Assembly: GCA_021292165.1 (NCBI GenBank)
Contig: CM037877.1
Span: 124,004,402-124,068,401, forward strand
DNA: 64,000 bases
Source: Shinisaurus crocodilurus
Lineage: Eukaryota > Chordata > Lepidosauria > Squamata > Shinisauridae
Direction of reading: 5' to 3'
The position numbers and the translations under genes were made by a program. The stretch's first letter is position 1; every line of letters starts with the position of its first letter. Below the pieces are notes generated by a model. That model was not told where the DNA came from, made no database searches, and saw only the letters and a list, made by a program, of their open reading frames with translations. Below are positions 40,747 to 50,799 of this stretch, in pieces.

Positions 40747-41027
40747 CTTGCAATAAGATACTCCAGACTAGCTGTTGAATTTTGCCAACCCCTCGAAACA
40801 ACTTTCCAAAAGGTACCCAAGTCACCCGCCCTTGATGCCTCTATTAAGCATTGTCATGCTTCCCTTTGGGCTTGCTTCTTTTTCTCTTTAATTAGAGCTT
40901 TATATCTTCTTTTAAGCTCAAAGCACTCCTCAGGGAGAACAGAGAGGTTCAGTTCCCTATACCACCTGTATTTTCCCACTAAGGAGTGCTTCAAGGCAAT
41001 GCAGTCTTGATCAAACCAGCCTTTAGA
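40747..41027 (-). mobile_element. LINE linker between endonuclease and RT
   Basis: Minus strand continues the interrupted LINE: LVGKYRWYRELNLSVLPEEC followed by FELKRRYKALIKEKKQ-like sequence, then ALMQDCIALKHSLVGKY-type residues. The order fits an endonuclease-RT linker, but frames are broken. Confidence 0.5.
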
Positions 41028-42107
41028 TCATTTAGATGGGGGACTTCGTCTTACACCCTTTTTATGCATCAAACAACTTTGGAGGGAGGAGATCAGGTCT
41101 TGAAATAATGCTATTTCAGGGGAAACTGCATTTAACATGGCACCACGAAGACGAAGACTACATTCCGACTTTAATATCTCGGATGTTGCTTTATCCAATT
41201 TAGCAGTCCACCTGATGTGACGGGAGCTCATTTCTACCTCAGCACTCAACAGAGGATCATAATCAGTGTGCACAATAAGGTTTCCCAGATTTAGGGATAG
41301 AATTAAGGGTAGATGGTCACTCTCAACACGGTTACCCACCTTACACCCAATCACCCTGTTTAACAAATTATTAGAGACTATGATATAATCAATTGCTGAA
41401 GCACCCAAACCAAACATGTAGGTAAATTCCCCCTTTATATCACCCTCTACACCCCCGTTCAAAATTGCTAGGTCAAGTCTGTTTATCATTTTCATAAGGC
41501 ATAAACCAGCGTAATTACAAGGATGGGCCTCCTCTGATACAGGTGGGTGTTCTTTGAAGTGGGCATACAAAACAGCATCATTCTGACCAATTCGAGCATT
41601 AAGGTCACCAGCCACAATCACCGAGGCCTCTGGGTACAAATCTAACATCTTATTAATATATTTTTCCAGCTTTTGCCAGTCATCTTTAACCAGGTGCCTT
41701 TTCCTTTGTGGTGGCATGTATACATTGATTAATAATAAATGAAACAACCTACACTTTAAAAACAGCGCCGTGGCCAAATGGGTTAGGGGCTCAGGGCTAA
41801 CAAAGGAAGCCCTAATACTAGTAGCCACCAGGATCCCAAGACCTCCTTTGGGCTGCCCAGCTTTAGTGCTGGGAGTAGCTTCCAAAGAGCATGAGACAAA
41901 ACCATTTAACGATAAATCCTATCTTACCCAGGTCTCTTGACAAAGTAAAATATCATACTGTTTGACAAATTCAACAAAGAGACGATCTACCACTTTACTT
42001 AGCCATCCTGCAATGGTCCAAGAAAGAAGGGATATCTGCGATGCACTGTGGAGACAATTTTTTTTGCCAGACTTGTGCAGCACCCCCATGAGGGGAGCTT
42101 TGAGCAC
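41028..42107 (-). pseudogene. Endonuclease of the APE-type LINE
   Basis: Minus strand, two frames. 42,107-41,919: ISLLSWTIAGWLSKVVDRLF and EFVKQYDILLCQETWVR (catalytic Glu in QETW). 41,885-41,028: GGLGILVATSIRASFVSPEP, LFHLLLINVYMPPQRKRHLV, ASVIVAGDLNARIGQND (GDLN), GASAIDYIIVSNNLLNRVIG and RVESDHLPLILSLNLGN (SDH). All APE-type endonuclease landmarks are present, broken only by a frameshift with a stop near 41,900. The start codon of the 285-codon part is arbitrary. Confidence 0.88.
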
Positions 42108-43483
42108 TTATAATCTCTCTTGGGGGAGTAGATGAAGTTAGACACACACCCTTTAGGTGGCTGATATTCTGTTGTAATTTCCTGGACCCCAGTTGTTGGT
42201 CTCCATCAGATCTTCAATCAGATCCAGCTGAAGAATAATCCTACTGACATTAGATATCACTGGGCCAGTAATCTTTGCTGGGTGGGAAACAGGTTCCACA
42301 GGCCTTTCCGGGGATCCCCGTAACCCGTTCCTCTTCTTCCAAATATCTCATATCCACCCAGGATAGAGGATTTGATCCAGTGGCAATTGCTGTCATCACT
42401 TTGGGCATTGAACCACTTTGCGCAAATTTATAATCTGGGTAAACCGCCACTACTGCTTCTCTCTGTGGCCCTGTTTTCTCTCCTTTGAGGCCAGTTTCCA
42501 ACTACCACCCCACTCATTTGGTCATTTTTCTGGGGGATTAAAACACAGTCCACTCCTGTCCCCAAATGCTTCCTCCTTGTCCAAAAGGCTTACATGCTCT
42601 GCCTGGCTGGCTATCAGAAGTTCTCTCAAAGATGCCAGATTCCTCAAAATATCATTTTGTGCTTCTAGAGTCAGTGCACAGAAAGAGTCCAGGAGAGCTT
42701 TCTCTTCAATATTGTGTGGTTCAACTTCCTTATGCTGTCTGTGGCATTGACCCTGGGCTGTAATGCCTTTTGACCAGCTTGTCCTGTAGGAGTAGCAGAA
42801 GTGGACCCCTTTTATGAGCCATAGCAGAAGTGGGAGATTCATGGGCCACAGCTGGATCCGTGAGATTGATCAGATTTTTTGAGCTATCGGTCCACTCTCT
42901 TTCACAGTGATCTGAGTTTTTTTTAATATCATATCCCCTTAAGTCCTGCAAAGGTACTTGATTTTCAAAGAACCTTGACACTGTTATACCACTATAGATA
43001 AAATCATCCTTACTGTCCCAGATTGAGGTGGCCACATTCCAATCTTTAAACGTAATCACTGCTCGAGCACAAGTATAATTAAAATATAAATATTCCACAT
43101 GGGTTATATCCTCCATGGGAAAGTAATTAGGGAAAACCTGATCCAGAATTTTTATGAGATGTAGTTTGCGCTCAGTCTGGGATAAAAACCCAGTAGGTTT
43201 AGGATAGTTGGAAAAGACCAGCTTTTTACAAATCAGGACAAGGTTCCAGCTGTTACCATTTTCAATCTTCTTCCATGACGATGTTCTATCAGCTGGCCCT
43301 GGAGACCAGGGCTCCTGTCTAACACGATCCTGCTCCTGGCCAGCAAAAGATGGTAATTGGCAGGATACAGCTCTCTCTCTATTTTTTTGCTCAGTAACAG
43401 CACAGTTCTTGTTGTTTTCCCTAATATTCTTTTTGGGCTTCAGGTCAGCATCTAAGTTCAAATCTTTATCTTTATCAACAAGA

Positions 43484-43832
43484 TCTGCCACGGACGGCCT
43501 TCTCCCTGTCCCATCAGCCAGAGAAACCAGGCTGGTGGGGACTAGGAGGAGGGCCTTTTCTGTGGCAGCTCCCAATTTATGGAACTCTCTCCCCAGTGAC
43601 CTCCGCCATGCCCCTTCCTTGATTAGCTTCCGCCGTGCATTAAAAACGTGGCTTTTCAGGTGGGAATATGGGGTGGGTTAGGATTTTTAAGTTTTGTACT
43701 GTTTTAAATTGTGTTTTACACTCTGTTTTTTCTTTTCTTTCTTGTATTTTATTGGACTATACATCGCTCAGAGTGGCTGGATGACTGGCCAGATGGGCGA
43801 TTCAAAAATATAATAAATAAATAAATAAATAA
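43484..43832 (+). mobile_element. L2/CR1-like LINE 3' end inserted in ORF1
   Basis: The plus strand encodes RRRAFSVAAPNLWNSLPSDL, RHAPSLISFRRALKTWLF and then a stop. The 3' UTR contains ACATCGCTCAGAGTGGCTGG, ATGACTGGCCAGATGGGCG and an (AATA)n tail. Nearly the same element is at about 49,605-49,938. Confidence 0.88.
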
Positions 43833-43984
43833 CAGATAAAAGAGTTTCTTAAAATCCATTTTATTATAGTGCGTGTGTTTTGCATTTGTGGTATTTTTAC
43901 TCTTCTTCTTTAGATTGTTTGCATTGGTAGCAACCTTCTTGCTCACCACTCTCTTTGGAGCCTTACAATTCTTATCAATTGGCT

Positions 43985-44152
43985 TCATAGATAGATTTCA
44001 TAGATCATAGAGTTGGAAGGAGCCTACAAGACTATCGAGTCCAACCCCCTGCTCAGTGCAGGAAACTAGAGGAGGGGTCTCCCATCCAAGTAATAACCAG
44101 GCCTGACCCTGCTTAGCTTTCCACACTCAGACAAGCTGAGCCAGCATGAGCC
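43985..44152 (-). mobile_element. 5S-rRNA-headed SINE, copy 2 (antisense)
   Basis: On the minus strand: TGGCTCATGCTGGCTCAGCT, GTGGAAAGCTAAGCAGGGTC, GGCCTGGTTATTACTTGG, ATGGGAGACCCCTCC, then GCAGGGGGTTGGACTCGATA and TCTATGATCTATGA. Head and tail as in copy 1. Nested in LINE ORF1. Confidence 0.88.
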
Positions 44153-45040
44153 ACAGGCCACAAGCCTTGTTTAGCTTGTTTAATTTTAACTTACAATTAT
44201 TGGGTTCCTTCTTTGCACCAGCACCTTCATGGTCCACCCCCTTCGTTTTGTGTGCTTTAACAAGCATAGTTAAAAGTTCATTACATTCTGGTAGGAAAGA
44301 CTTTACTAGTTCTGAATCCCTTGATATCAGGAAGAGCCATCCTTCAATTGGCAGGTTGCCCTAATTAATTAGCGAAGTTTGGCTTACAGACTGTTCTTTG
44401 TTTGCTCCCCCCTGCACCATTGCCTGCACTATTACCCAGCTCATAAACTTGTCTTAGCATCAGTTCATTCAATTATCTTTTTTGGGTGGCTGGCAATGAT
44501 CTTTACTTGCCACAGTTTCGGCAAGGGCCAGCTCAATTGCCAGGTTTAAAGAGGGAGAATCCTCTTCCAGATTTTCTTGGACTTTACCTTTAAAATCCAG
44601 TGACCAATCTAGGTTAGAATTCATTGTAGGAGAGTGTTCCTCCTCCTCCTCCGTTTTCTCTTCATCCAAGGGTGTAAAAAAAACCAATCTGTAATCTTTG
44701 TCTGTTCTCTCCTTTCTCTCCGACCCGTTAAAGGGATACTCTCAAAAATGGGTGGGACCCCCAGGGCTCTGCATGTCTTTCTAGTGAGTACCATTTCTTT
44801 GCAGTATTGGTAATGCAAGTACTGCTCAATAAATAGTAAAAATAAGAATAAAAATAAAACCTCAAGGGTGTAACAAATGAGCAAGTGGGTATGCAATAAA
44901 ATGAGCAGGTAGGTAAACAATGAACTAGAAGCAAGCCAAAAACAAAAACACCCTCCCAGACAAAACTGAGCTCAGGCTCACAGACCTGCAGCTGCGTGTA
45001 TCCTTCGACATGTTCAAGGTCAGTTTGAGTTGGTTACATA

Positions 45041-45299
45041 AATAGTTATTAAAATATCAAGACAAGCTCGACTTAAAACAAATAAAATGTTCAAATATGT
45101 TTTAAATACTTTAAAAATGCTTAAGACAAATGGCAACCTTCACTCTCTCTCTTGGTCTCCATTGTCCAGGCAGCTTTAAAACAATAAAACAATAAACACC
45201 CAAAATTGTGGGAGTTTGATTGCTGTTAAAATGTTAGTTTAAAAGGATAAGCATTTAAATACATTAAATCAAACGGCAGTGTCTAGAGCCAGTTCCCTC
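45041..45299. other. Unassigned AT-rich spacer
   Basis: Lies between the 5' end of the APE-type LINE and the L2 endonuclease. Several AATAAA/TTTAAA motifs. Perhaps a LINE 3' end. Confidence 0.3.
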
Positions 45300-46400
45300 C
45301 ACCGTGCTGCCACTCTTTTGTAACTGGAGATGCAGCACAACAGATGCTACCCAGAGGCCAGCACCTCACTCTGCCAGCTGCTTCTACCACCGGGCCTCAC
45401 GCATTCCTGCGCTCAGCTGCTGCTCATCGAGATGTCGAAAGCTATCATTAGTCTAAATCTCAGCAGGCAGTTATCTGACCATGACAAAGGGACCAATTCA
45501 AAGTCCCCCACCTTCAGATCACTATCCCCATGCCCAGCTGAAAATACCAAGTCTAAAGTGTTCCCTGCTACATGTGTTGGGCCGATAACATGTTGGGACA
45601 GTCCCGTGGTCGTCATGGAGTCCATGAAATCCTGAGCCATCCCAGATAGGGTGCGCTCAGCATGGATGTTAACATACCCCAGGATCAACAGCCTGGGGGA
45701 CCTCAGCATTGCAACCGAGACCACCTCTGTCAGCTCAGATAGGGAGTCTGTTGAGCAGCAGGGTGGGTGGTACACCAACAGAATCCCTAATCTGTCCCGC
45801 TAGTCCAACACTTCAGACCAGTAGTCAGATGGACAGGGAGTCCTGGAGAGAGTGATATAGAATTCCTATAGACCACGGCAGGGCCCCCTCCCCAGCCCTC
45901 AAGTAGGGATGTCTCCGATCGCCTCGCACGAGCGTAGCGGGCCAAAATCGGGCCTGCTAACTGCTCGCAGCGAGGCTTGCACTGGACTCACCTTTTTCTT
46001 CTGGAGGCTCACAGCGGAGAGGCGAGCCACCTGCGCCGCCTGCAACGGGACCAATGCGCCCGTCGATGGCAGCTCGAGCAGCGCAGAGAACGCTCCGTGC
46101 TGCTTGGAAGAACGAGGCGGGGGCCCCGCCGCCACGGAAAATCACGGCGGCAGAGGCGAGCCCCCCCACAGGTACGCAAACACCACTACCCTCAAGTCTA
46201 CCCTGATGCTGTGCCAAGTACCCTGGTGAGCCCAACTGGGAAAGACTGACTCCTCCCTGTTCGCCCAGCCAGGTCTCGGTTATACATGCTAGATCAGCTG
46301 CTGCATCCACTGTTAGATTGTGGATGAGGGAGGTCTTATTTCGCAGTGTTCTGGCATTTAAAAGCAGCATCTGGAGACCTGAAGGCATGCATTATGGATC
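45300..46400 (-). pseudogene. L2-clade LINE endonuclease (antisense, 5' part of the split element)
   Basis: Minus strand: GLQMLLLNARTLRNKTSLIH, DAAADLACITETWLGEQGGV (catalytic Glu), PGYLAQHQGRLEGSG; after a hAT insertion VYHPPCCSTDSLSELTEVVS, LILGYVNIHAERTLSGMAQD (GDFN degraded to GYVN), FMDSMTTTGLSQHVIGPTHV, AGNTLDLVFSAG and VPLSWSDNCLLRFRL (SDH changed to SDN). Catalytic positions are lost. By strand and domain order this is the N-terminal half of the L2 whose RT lies at 33.4-35.0 kb. Confidence 0.82.
45896..46196. mobile_element. hAT-type non-autonomous element (285 bp, 8-bp TSD)
   Basis: Element 45,904-46,188 begins TAGGGATGTCTCC and ends GCAAACACCACTA (imperfect inverted ends). It is flanked by perfect CCCTCAAG (45,896-45,903 and 46,189-46,196). 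Internal GAGCGTAGCGGGCC and GGCAGCTCGAGCAGCGCAGA resemble the segments at 18,080, 55,9xx and in the 1,099-bp element. Inserted in the L2 endonuclease. Confidence 0.9.
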
Positions 46401-46800
46401 CACTGTCTATACTGACAAAATCCTTGTTTAGTCTAACTTAAGAAAAACCGATTTTTCCATTTTTATTAAAAAGAGGATCAAACACAACAGAATATATAGG
46501 TGACTTATCAGGACATTGTTGTGATATGTATCACTTCACCAGCTGCAGCACATTGTTTACACATGGAAGGGACAGGATGGCTGTAAACAGGTTTGTTATG
46601 TCTTTCTGGATTCTCGTGTTTTCGCATGGGAAACTAGACCATGAGAGCAATATGAGCTAGTCACATGGGGTTTGTATGTTCTGATGACGTGCTAACTTGT
46701 TTTTCTGTCTGAAGCCATCTTAGAGAGAAGCTGGACTGCTTTCTCTCTTCTTCTTGTTCTTCTTGCTGAACTTTGTTACTGCAACAATGTACAGGCATGT
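46401..46800. other. Unassigned sequence
   Basis: No coding or repeat signal recognised. Together with 46,967-47,200, which has GAATAAACAG at about 47,092, it could be a decayed LTR, but no terminal repeats are visible. Confidence 0.3.
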
Positions 46801-46966
46801 GGCTTACGCTGGCTCAGCTTGTCTGAGCGTGGAAAGCTAAGCAGGGTCAGGCCTGGTGATTACTTGGATGGGAGACCCCTCCTCTAGTTTCCTGCATTGA
46901 GCAGGGGGTTGGACTCGATGGCCTTGTAGGCTCCTTCCAACTCTATGATCTATGAAATCTATGAAA
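46801..46966 (+). mobile_element. 5S-rRNA-headed SINE, copy 3
   Basis: Starts GGCTTACGCTGGCTCAGCTT, closer to the 5S 5' end than copy 1. Then GTGGAAAGCTAAGCAGGGTC, GGCCTGGTGATTACTTGG, ATGGGAGACC, GCAGGGGGTTGGACTCGAT, CCTTCCAACTCTATGATC. Tail is two CTATGAAAT units. The best preserved copy. Confidence 0.9.
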
Positions 46967-47360
46967 CGTCTTTGCTGAGGTGGAGTGAAGCTCAACTTAC
47001 TCCACTGGATGTAATGCTTGCTATGCATTTATACTCTGCACATGGACTGTAACTAGGAAATGTATACTCTGTAGAACTTTACTTGCTAAGTGAATAAACA
47101 GGTAGAATTAGACCTGTGGTGTTCCAGAGTGTTTCCTGACCCCATGGATTAATCTGCAACGGGGAAGCTGGAAGCAGTCTGACAACAGGGCAGACTGAGC
47201 TGGAGAAACTGGCACAACACGCTGCACGCTGCGCGGGGGGAGGTGAGATCTGGAAGATCTGTGTGTGGAATTTCAGGCCTCTGCTAGCATGCAGACACAG
47301 GATTATAAATCTCCCAACTCTGCATACTCAGTTTATATATAAACACCAATATAAGCTCCT
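46967..47360. other. Unassigned sequence
   Basis: No recognised feature beyond an AATAAA near 47,093. Confidence 0.3.
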
Positions 47361-48046
47361 TTCCATGCTTATCCCATAGGCATCAATCCTGACTACCATT
47401 TTCTCCTCCATTTGATTAAGTAAATTGTAAACCAAATCCAATGTGGCCATTTTTGCTCAGCTTTATTTTTCTTTCCTCCCTGCTAGCCTAAACTGAAAGC
47501 AGTCTCACATTGCATAACTGTCTGGCAGCTTCGCCCGTCTATACTTTCAGCAGAAATAAGAATAATAGGATTAAAAAACCTCTTTCCCATTTTCAAACTT
47601 TTTCACTCTGTGAAGCTTTTAACCTTAATTCTTAGTTTTAGAAGACTTTCCAAAATCTCTTGTAATCACAGAAAAAATATTTACTCCCGGTAAGAAGAGT
47701 CAGCTTTGTTGTCGAGAAAACCTCTCTTTGTTCCTAAACAGTTAAGTAAATATTAAAGAAATGGGGGTAGGCAGACCTTAAAGACCATTCAGATCTCCAA
47801 CATGGCGCTCAAGCAAGATGTAAATCCTTCACTCCGGGCACCTCCCACGAGAAAAACTGTTGGGATGGCAGATCACTCATGAAGAAGCGACCTTCAGAGT
47901 AAAGGCAGGCATATCTCAAAGAATCTTCCCTTATCCAGGAAGATATATGCTGAATGGAATCACTCCCAGCCAATTTTTATGCCAGGTTGTGCCCTCAGCT
48001 ATTGCTGAAGAAGTCAAATCACCATTTTCCCCACCGGAAGTCCAAC
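47361..48046 (-). mobile_element. Possible L1 5' UTR (antisense)
   Basis: The minus strand begins ACTTCCGGTGGGGAAAATGG at about 48,046 and contains GCTTGAGCGCCATGTTGGAG, reminiscent of L1 5' ends with CATGTTGG/ATGGCG motifs. No ORF1 follows. Weakly supported. Confidence 0.35.
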
Positions 48047-48383
48047 CTATCTATAATATTAATCGTTTTCCTTATATTATAAGTTGTCTACTTTCTCTAA
48101 ATCCCTATTGGTAATTTTGAAAAATGTACTGCATAACTCTGTCTAATCTGATGCCAAAATAGCTGCAAAAATGTTGTAAATCACAATATAATTATGAGAT
48201 AGGGAGGTAGGGGTCTTTATCTGGTTTAGGAATAACTATAATCTTTACCACATTCAAAGAACCAGGTATTTTACCTACAACTAGTATTTCATTCATAGCC
48301 TTAGTTAATGATCCAGCTACTATATCCATAAAGGTTTTGAAAAATCCAACATGTATACCATCTATAAGATTGTGTCTTTCCCC
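48047..48383 (-). pseudogene. L1 ORF2 reverse transcriptase fragment (antisense)
   Basis: Minus strand, with breaks: KIPGSLNVVKIIVIPKPDKD followed by P-x-LPIS, then LQHFCSYFGIRLDRVMQYIF-like and QNYQ-stop-GFRESRQLI with NIIDRLD-like residues. This matches the L1 RT fingers (ITLIPKPxKDP...YRPISLLN...YKIFAxILAxRL...QTGFIxxRQ..DNIRRxxNII). Motifs A to C are absent. Confidence 0.65.
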
Positions 48384-48448
48384 TGGCTGGGGAATGTTGG
48401 GAGTTGTAGGACTTTTTCTGTCTAAACATGCATAGAATTGTGCCCTTA
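48384..48448. mobile_element. Half copy of the TTA-type MITE
   Basis: TGGCTGGGGAATGTTGGGAG, GTTGTAGGACTTTTTCTGTC and TAAACATGCATAGAATTGTG, ending CCC then TTA. This is the right half of the 120-bp palindrome at 52,036. Confidence 0.75.
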
Positions 48449-49005
48449 ATTGCTTTGATTACCGTATTTCTATTGGTCTTTCCATCTGATATTTATCTTG
48501 TTGTGTTATTTTAGGCAAGTTTAGTTTCTGAAGAAAAATGGTTATTGTTTTTGTTTGTTTGTTTGTTTGTTGTTGTTTTTTGTCTATTAGGTTGATAATA
48601 AGAATATAAGTTAATTAAAAATAATAATTTTCTTAATGACTTCCCCAGAATTTTGGGCAAATCCACCCTCCTTTTTAATCCTTGGAATAATCTCCCTCTT
48701 CTTTTTATTTAATGATATGTTATTATGTTTATAATCTAATTTATTCCCTTCTTTTTTAAAAAAAATGCTGTTTGCTGTACAACAAATCCTTATGTACTTT
48801 TGTTGTCTGTTTTCACCCCAGCACTTCTTTTATACTGTTATTAATTACTAATTCTCTCAAGTGCCATTGTTGATTTTCTCCCTCTTTTCTGATCATACCA
48901 TTTATTAAAGCCAGAGATTCTTATATTGAGGCTGTTACAAAGTCATGTTGTTTCTTTCTCTATAACATAGCTAAAATTTGACCTTTTTAAACTGTTTCTT
49001 CCGCT
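48449..49005. other. AT-rich, probably decayed L1 body
   Basis: Sits between L1 RT and L1 ORF1 remnants of the same strand. Contains (GTTT)n at about 48,555-48,575. No motif confirmed. Confidence 0.35.
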
Positions 49006-49189
49006 AAGACTCTAGTTCATGCTTTGGTTATTTTTGGTCCTGATTATTATAATTTTCTTTTGACTGGTCTTCCTCAGGCTCGTATTGCCCTCCTTGGTTT
49101 CTGTTCAACACTCCACTGCTAAGATCAGGCTCGTCTCTTTGATCATGTCACTCCATTGTTGAAGTCTCTTCACTGGCTTCCTACTTTCT

Positions 49190-49327
49190 ATAGGATACAG
49201 TATAAATCAAATCAAATCTTTATTACGGTCCAAGACCAGCATAAACAGCAAGACAATAGACACACAAAATTTGTACAATACCAAGTTTTAGGCTGTCCTT
49301 CAGTAAACCATATAGGATACAGTATAA
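49190..49327 (-). mobile_element. 106-bp 3' end of the APE-type LINE with 16-bp TSD
   Basis: Insert 49,206-49,311 is flanked by ATAGGATACAGTATAA at 49,190-49,205 and 49,312-49,327. The minus strand ends TTTATGCTGGTCTTGGACCG, TAATAAA and (GATTT) repeats, like the 3' ends at 34,998 and 53,349. No coding part is retained. Confidence 0.9.
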
Positions 49328-49561
49328 GCTTCTAGTACTAACTATTAAAGCGTTACATCATCTAGCTCCTACCTATCCGTCTGTTCTGATTTCCTACTAT
49401 ACTTCCCCTAGGGATCTCTGCTCTTCTTGTACTATGTTGCTGACTTGCCCAAGGGCCGTATGCTCCCCTGCTCGAATTCTTCCATTTTCTTTAGCCGCTC
49501 CTTATCTCTGGAATTCCTTTCCAGTTCAGTTGCAGACTGTCTCATCCATTTCAGTTTATCT

Positions 49562-49938
49562 CAAGGAGTGCCTCCAGCAACACCAAGTAGGCTGCTCAAC
49601 AAGATCTGCCACCTGATGGCCTTCTCCTTATCCCATCAGCCAGAGCAGCCAGGCTGGTGGGGACTAGGAAGAGGGCCTTCTCTGTGGCAGCCCCCATGTT
49701 ATGGAACTCCCTCCCTAGTGACCTTCGCCATGCCCCCTCCATGATGAGCTTCTGCCATGCATTAAAAACATGGCTATTCAGGCGGGAATATGGGGTGTGT
49801 TAGGATTTTAAAAGAATTTTTTAATACTGTTTTAATTATTATATTTTATTGTATTGTTTTAATTGTACATCGCCCAGGGTGGCTGGGTGGCCGGCCAGAT
49901 GGGTGATTGATAAATATAATAAAGAAATAAAATAAAAT
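49562..49938 (+). mobile_element. L2/CR1-like LINE 3' end (same family as 43,484)
   Basis: AAGATCTGCCACCTGATGGC, then GGGCCTTCTCTGTGGCAGCC, ATGGAACTCCCTCCCTAGTG, ACATCGCCCAGGGTGGCTGG, GGCCGGCCAGATGGGTGATT and an AATAAA tail. ATTTCAGTTT flanks both sides (about 49,550 and 49,937), a likely target duplication. Confidence 0.82.
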
Positions 49939-50027
49939 TTCAGTTTTTAAGGCTCACTTTTATTTTTTCTAAAGTTTTTGGATCCCTTCCTTAAGTAACC
50001 TCATTTAACTGCCCCGTCCTTATTTTT

Positions 50028-50611
50028 AATTAGCTTCCAAATCACGTGAAGTGATAATTCCCCTCTACTCCGCACTGGTTAGGCCTCATCTTGAGTACTG
50101 AGTCCAGTTCTGGACACCACACTTTAAAAAGGATGTAGACACACTGGAGTGGGTTCAGAGGAGGGCAACAAGGATGATAAAGGGACTGGAAACAAGGCCC
50201 TATGAGGAGAGACTGAAAGAACTGGGCATGTTTAGCCTTCAGAAGAGGAGACTGAGAGGAGATATGATCGCACTCTTCCAGTACTTGAAAGGTTGCCACA
50301 CAGAGGAGGGCCAGGATCTCTTCTCGATCATCCCAGTTTGCAGGACACGGAATAATGGGCTCAAGTTACAGGAACCCAGATTCCACCTAAACATCAGGAA
50401 AAATTCCTGATTATTAGAGCAATAAGACACTGGAACCAACTACCTAGGGAGGTGGTGGGCTCTCCCACTCTGGAGGCATTCAAAGTGCAGCTGGACAGCC
50501 ATCTGTCAGGGATACTTTGACTTGAATTCCTGTGTTGCGCAGGGGGTTGGACTCGATGGCCTTATAGGCCCCTTCCAACTCTACTATTCTATGATTCTAT
50601 GATTTTATTAT
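50028..50611 (+). mobile_element. CR1 (family B) 3' end
   Basis: Plus strand: [24 protein letters not shown], [63 protein letters not shown]-stop (frameshift). The 3' UTR and tail ACTATTCTATGATTCTATGA follow. Nested in the L2 3' UTR. Confidence 0.92.
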
Positions 50612-50623
50612 TAGTGTGTGCAT

Positions 50624-50675
50624 ATCTATCTATCTATCTATCTATCTATAATCTATCTATATCTATATCTATATA
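50624..50675 (+). repeat. (TCTA)n microsatellite
   Basis: ATCTATCTATC repeats with interruptions, directly after the CR1 tail. Confidence 0.9.
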
Positions 50676-50799
50676 ATTTGATTGTTAGATTGTTAGGCAC
50701 TGTGGTAGGAATTTTCTTTAACTTTGTTTTATTGTTTGTTCTTGTACGGTGCCTTGTACATGTATGGCGCTATATGAATAGATGATGATGATAATTCTG

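Larger units (their letters stand above)
42700..44950 (-). pseudogene. ORF1 of the APE-type LINE, interrupted
   Basis: Minus-strand pieces in order: an Arg-rich stretch (MKRKRRRRRNTLLQ) and acidic DEEKTEEEEEHSPTMNS with SLDFKGKVQENLEEDSP (44,690-44,470); a Lys-rich CKAPKRVVSKKVATNANNLK (43,988-43,850); then VDKDKDLNLDADLKPKKNIR, LVLICKKLVFSNYPKPTGFL, EYLYFNYTCARAVITFKDWN and VATSIWDSKDDFIYSGITVS (43,480-42,730). Split by a 5S SINE and a LINE 3' end. Probably the nucleic-acid-binding ORF1 protein. The EYLYF...ARAVITFKD pattern hints at an RRM-like fold, which is a guess. Confidence 0.6.
34998..45040 (-). mobile_element. ~10-kb span of an APE-type non-LTR retrotransposon (antisense), heavily nested
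   Basis: Minus-strand order: ORF1 (about 44,950-42,700), endonuclease (42,107-41,028), RT (39,846-38,885), C-terminal zinc-knuckle region (36,240-35,587) and a 3' UTR ending TTATACTGGTCTTTGACTG, AAATAAA and a (TTCA)n tail at 34,998-35,024. Insertions: hAT-like 35,259-35,728, hAT 36,258-38,610, MITE 38,708-38,875, LTR-like 39,978-40,746, LINE 3' end 43,484-43,832, 5S SINE 43,985-44,152. Endonuclease and RT style suggest the Jockey/I side of LINEs. I could not assign the clade. The 3' end motif CTGGTC...GACCGTAATAAA links it to the fragments at 49,206 and 53,349. Confidence 0.82.
49006..50795 (+). mobile_element. L2-clade LINE 3' half (sense) carrying three insertions
   Basis: The plus strand reads DYYNFLLTGLPQARIALLGF, ARLFDHVTPLLKSLHWLPTF, YRIQYKLLVLTIKALHHLAP, LPFSLAAPYLWNSFPVQLQT and VSSISV. 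It resumes at about 49,938 with ISVFKAHFYFF-stop and again at about 50,676 with a 3' UTR ending TACATGTATGGCGCTATATG and (GAT)n. Insertions lie at 49,206-49,311, about 49,562-49,938 and about 50,028-50,611. The whole sits inside antisense L1 sequence. Confidence 0.8.

Noticed and set aside
46801..46966. Possible 5S rRNA gene
   Set aside because: Only part of the 5S sequence is present, the 5' region is condensed, and it is fused to a CR1 tail: a SINE, not a gene.
46520..47200. Second LTR around the 46,801 SINE
   Set aside because: A GAATAAACAG signal alone. No terminal dinucleotides, repeats or duplication could be defined.
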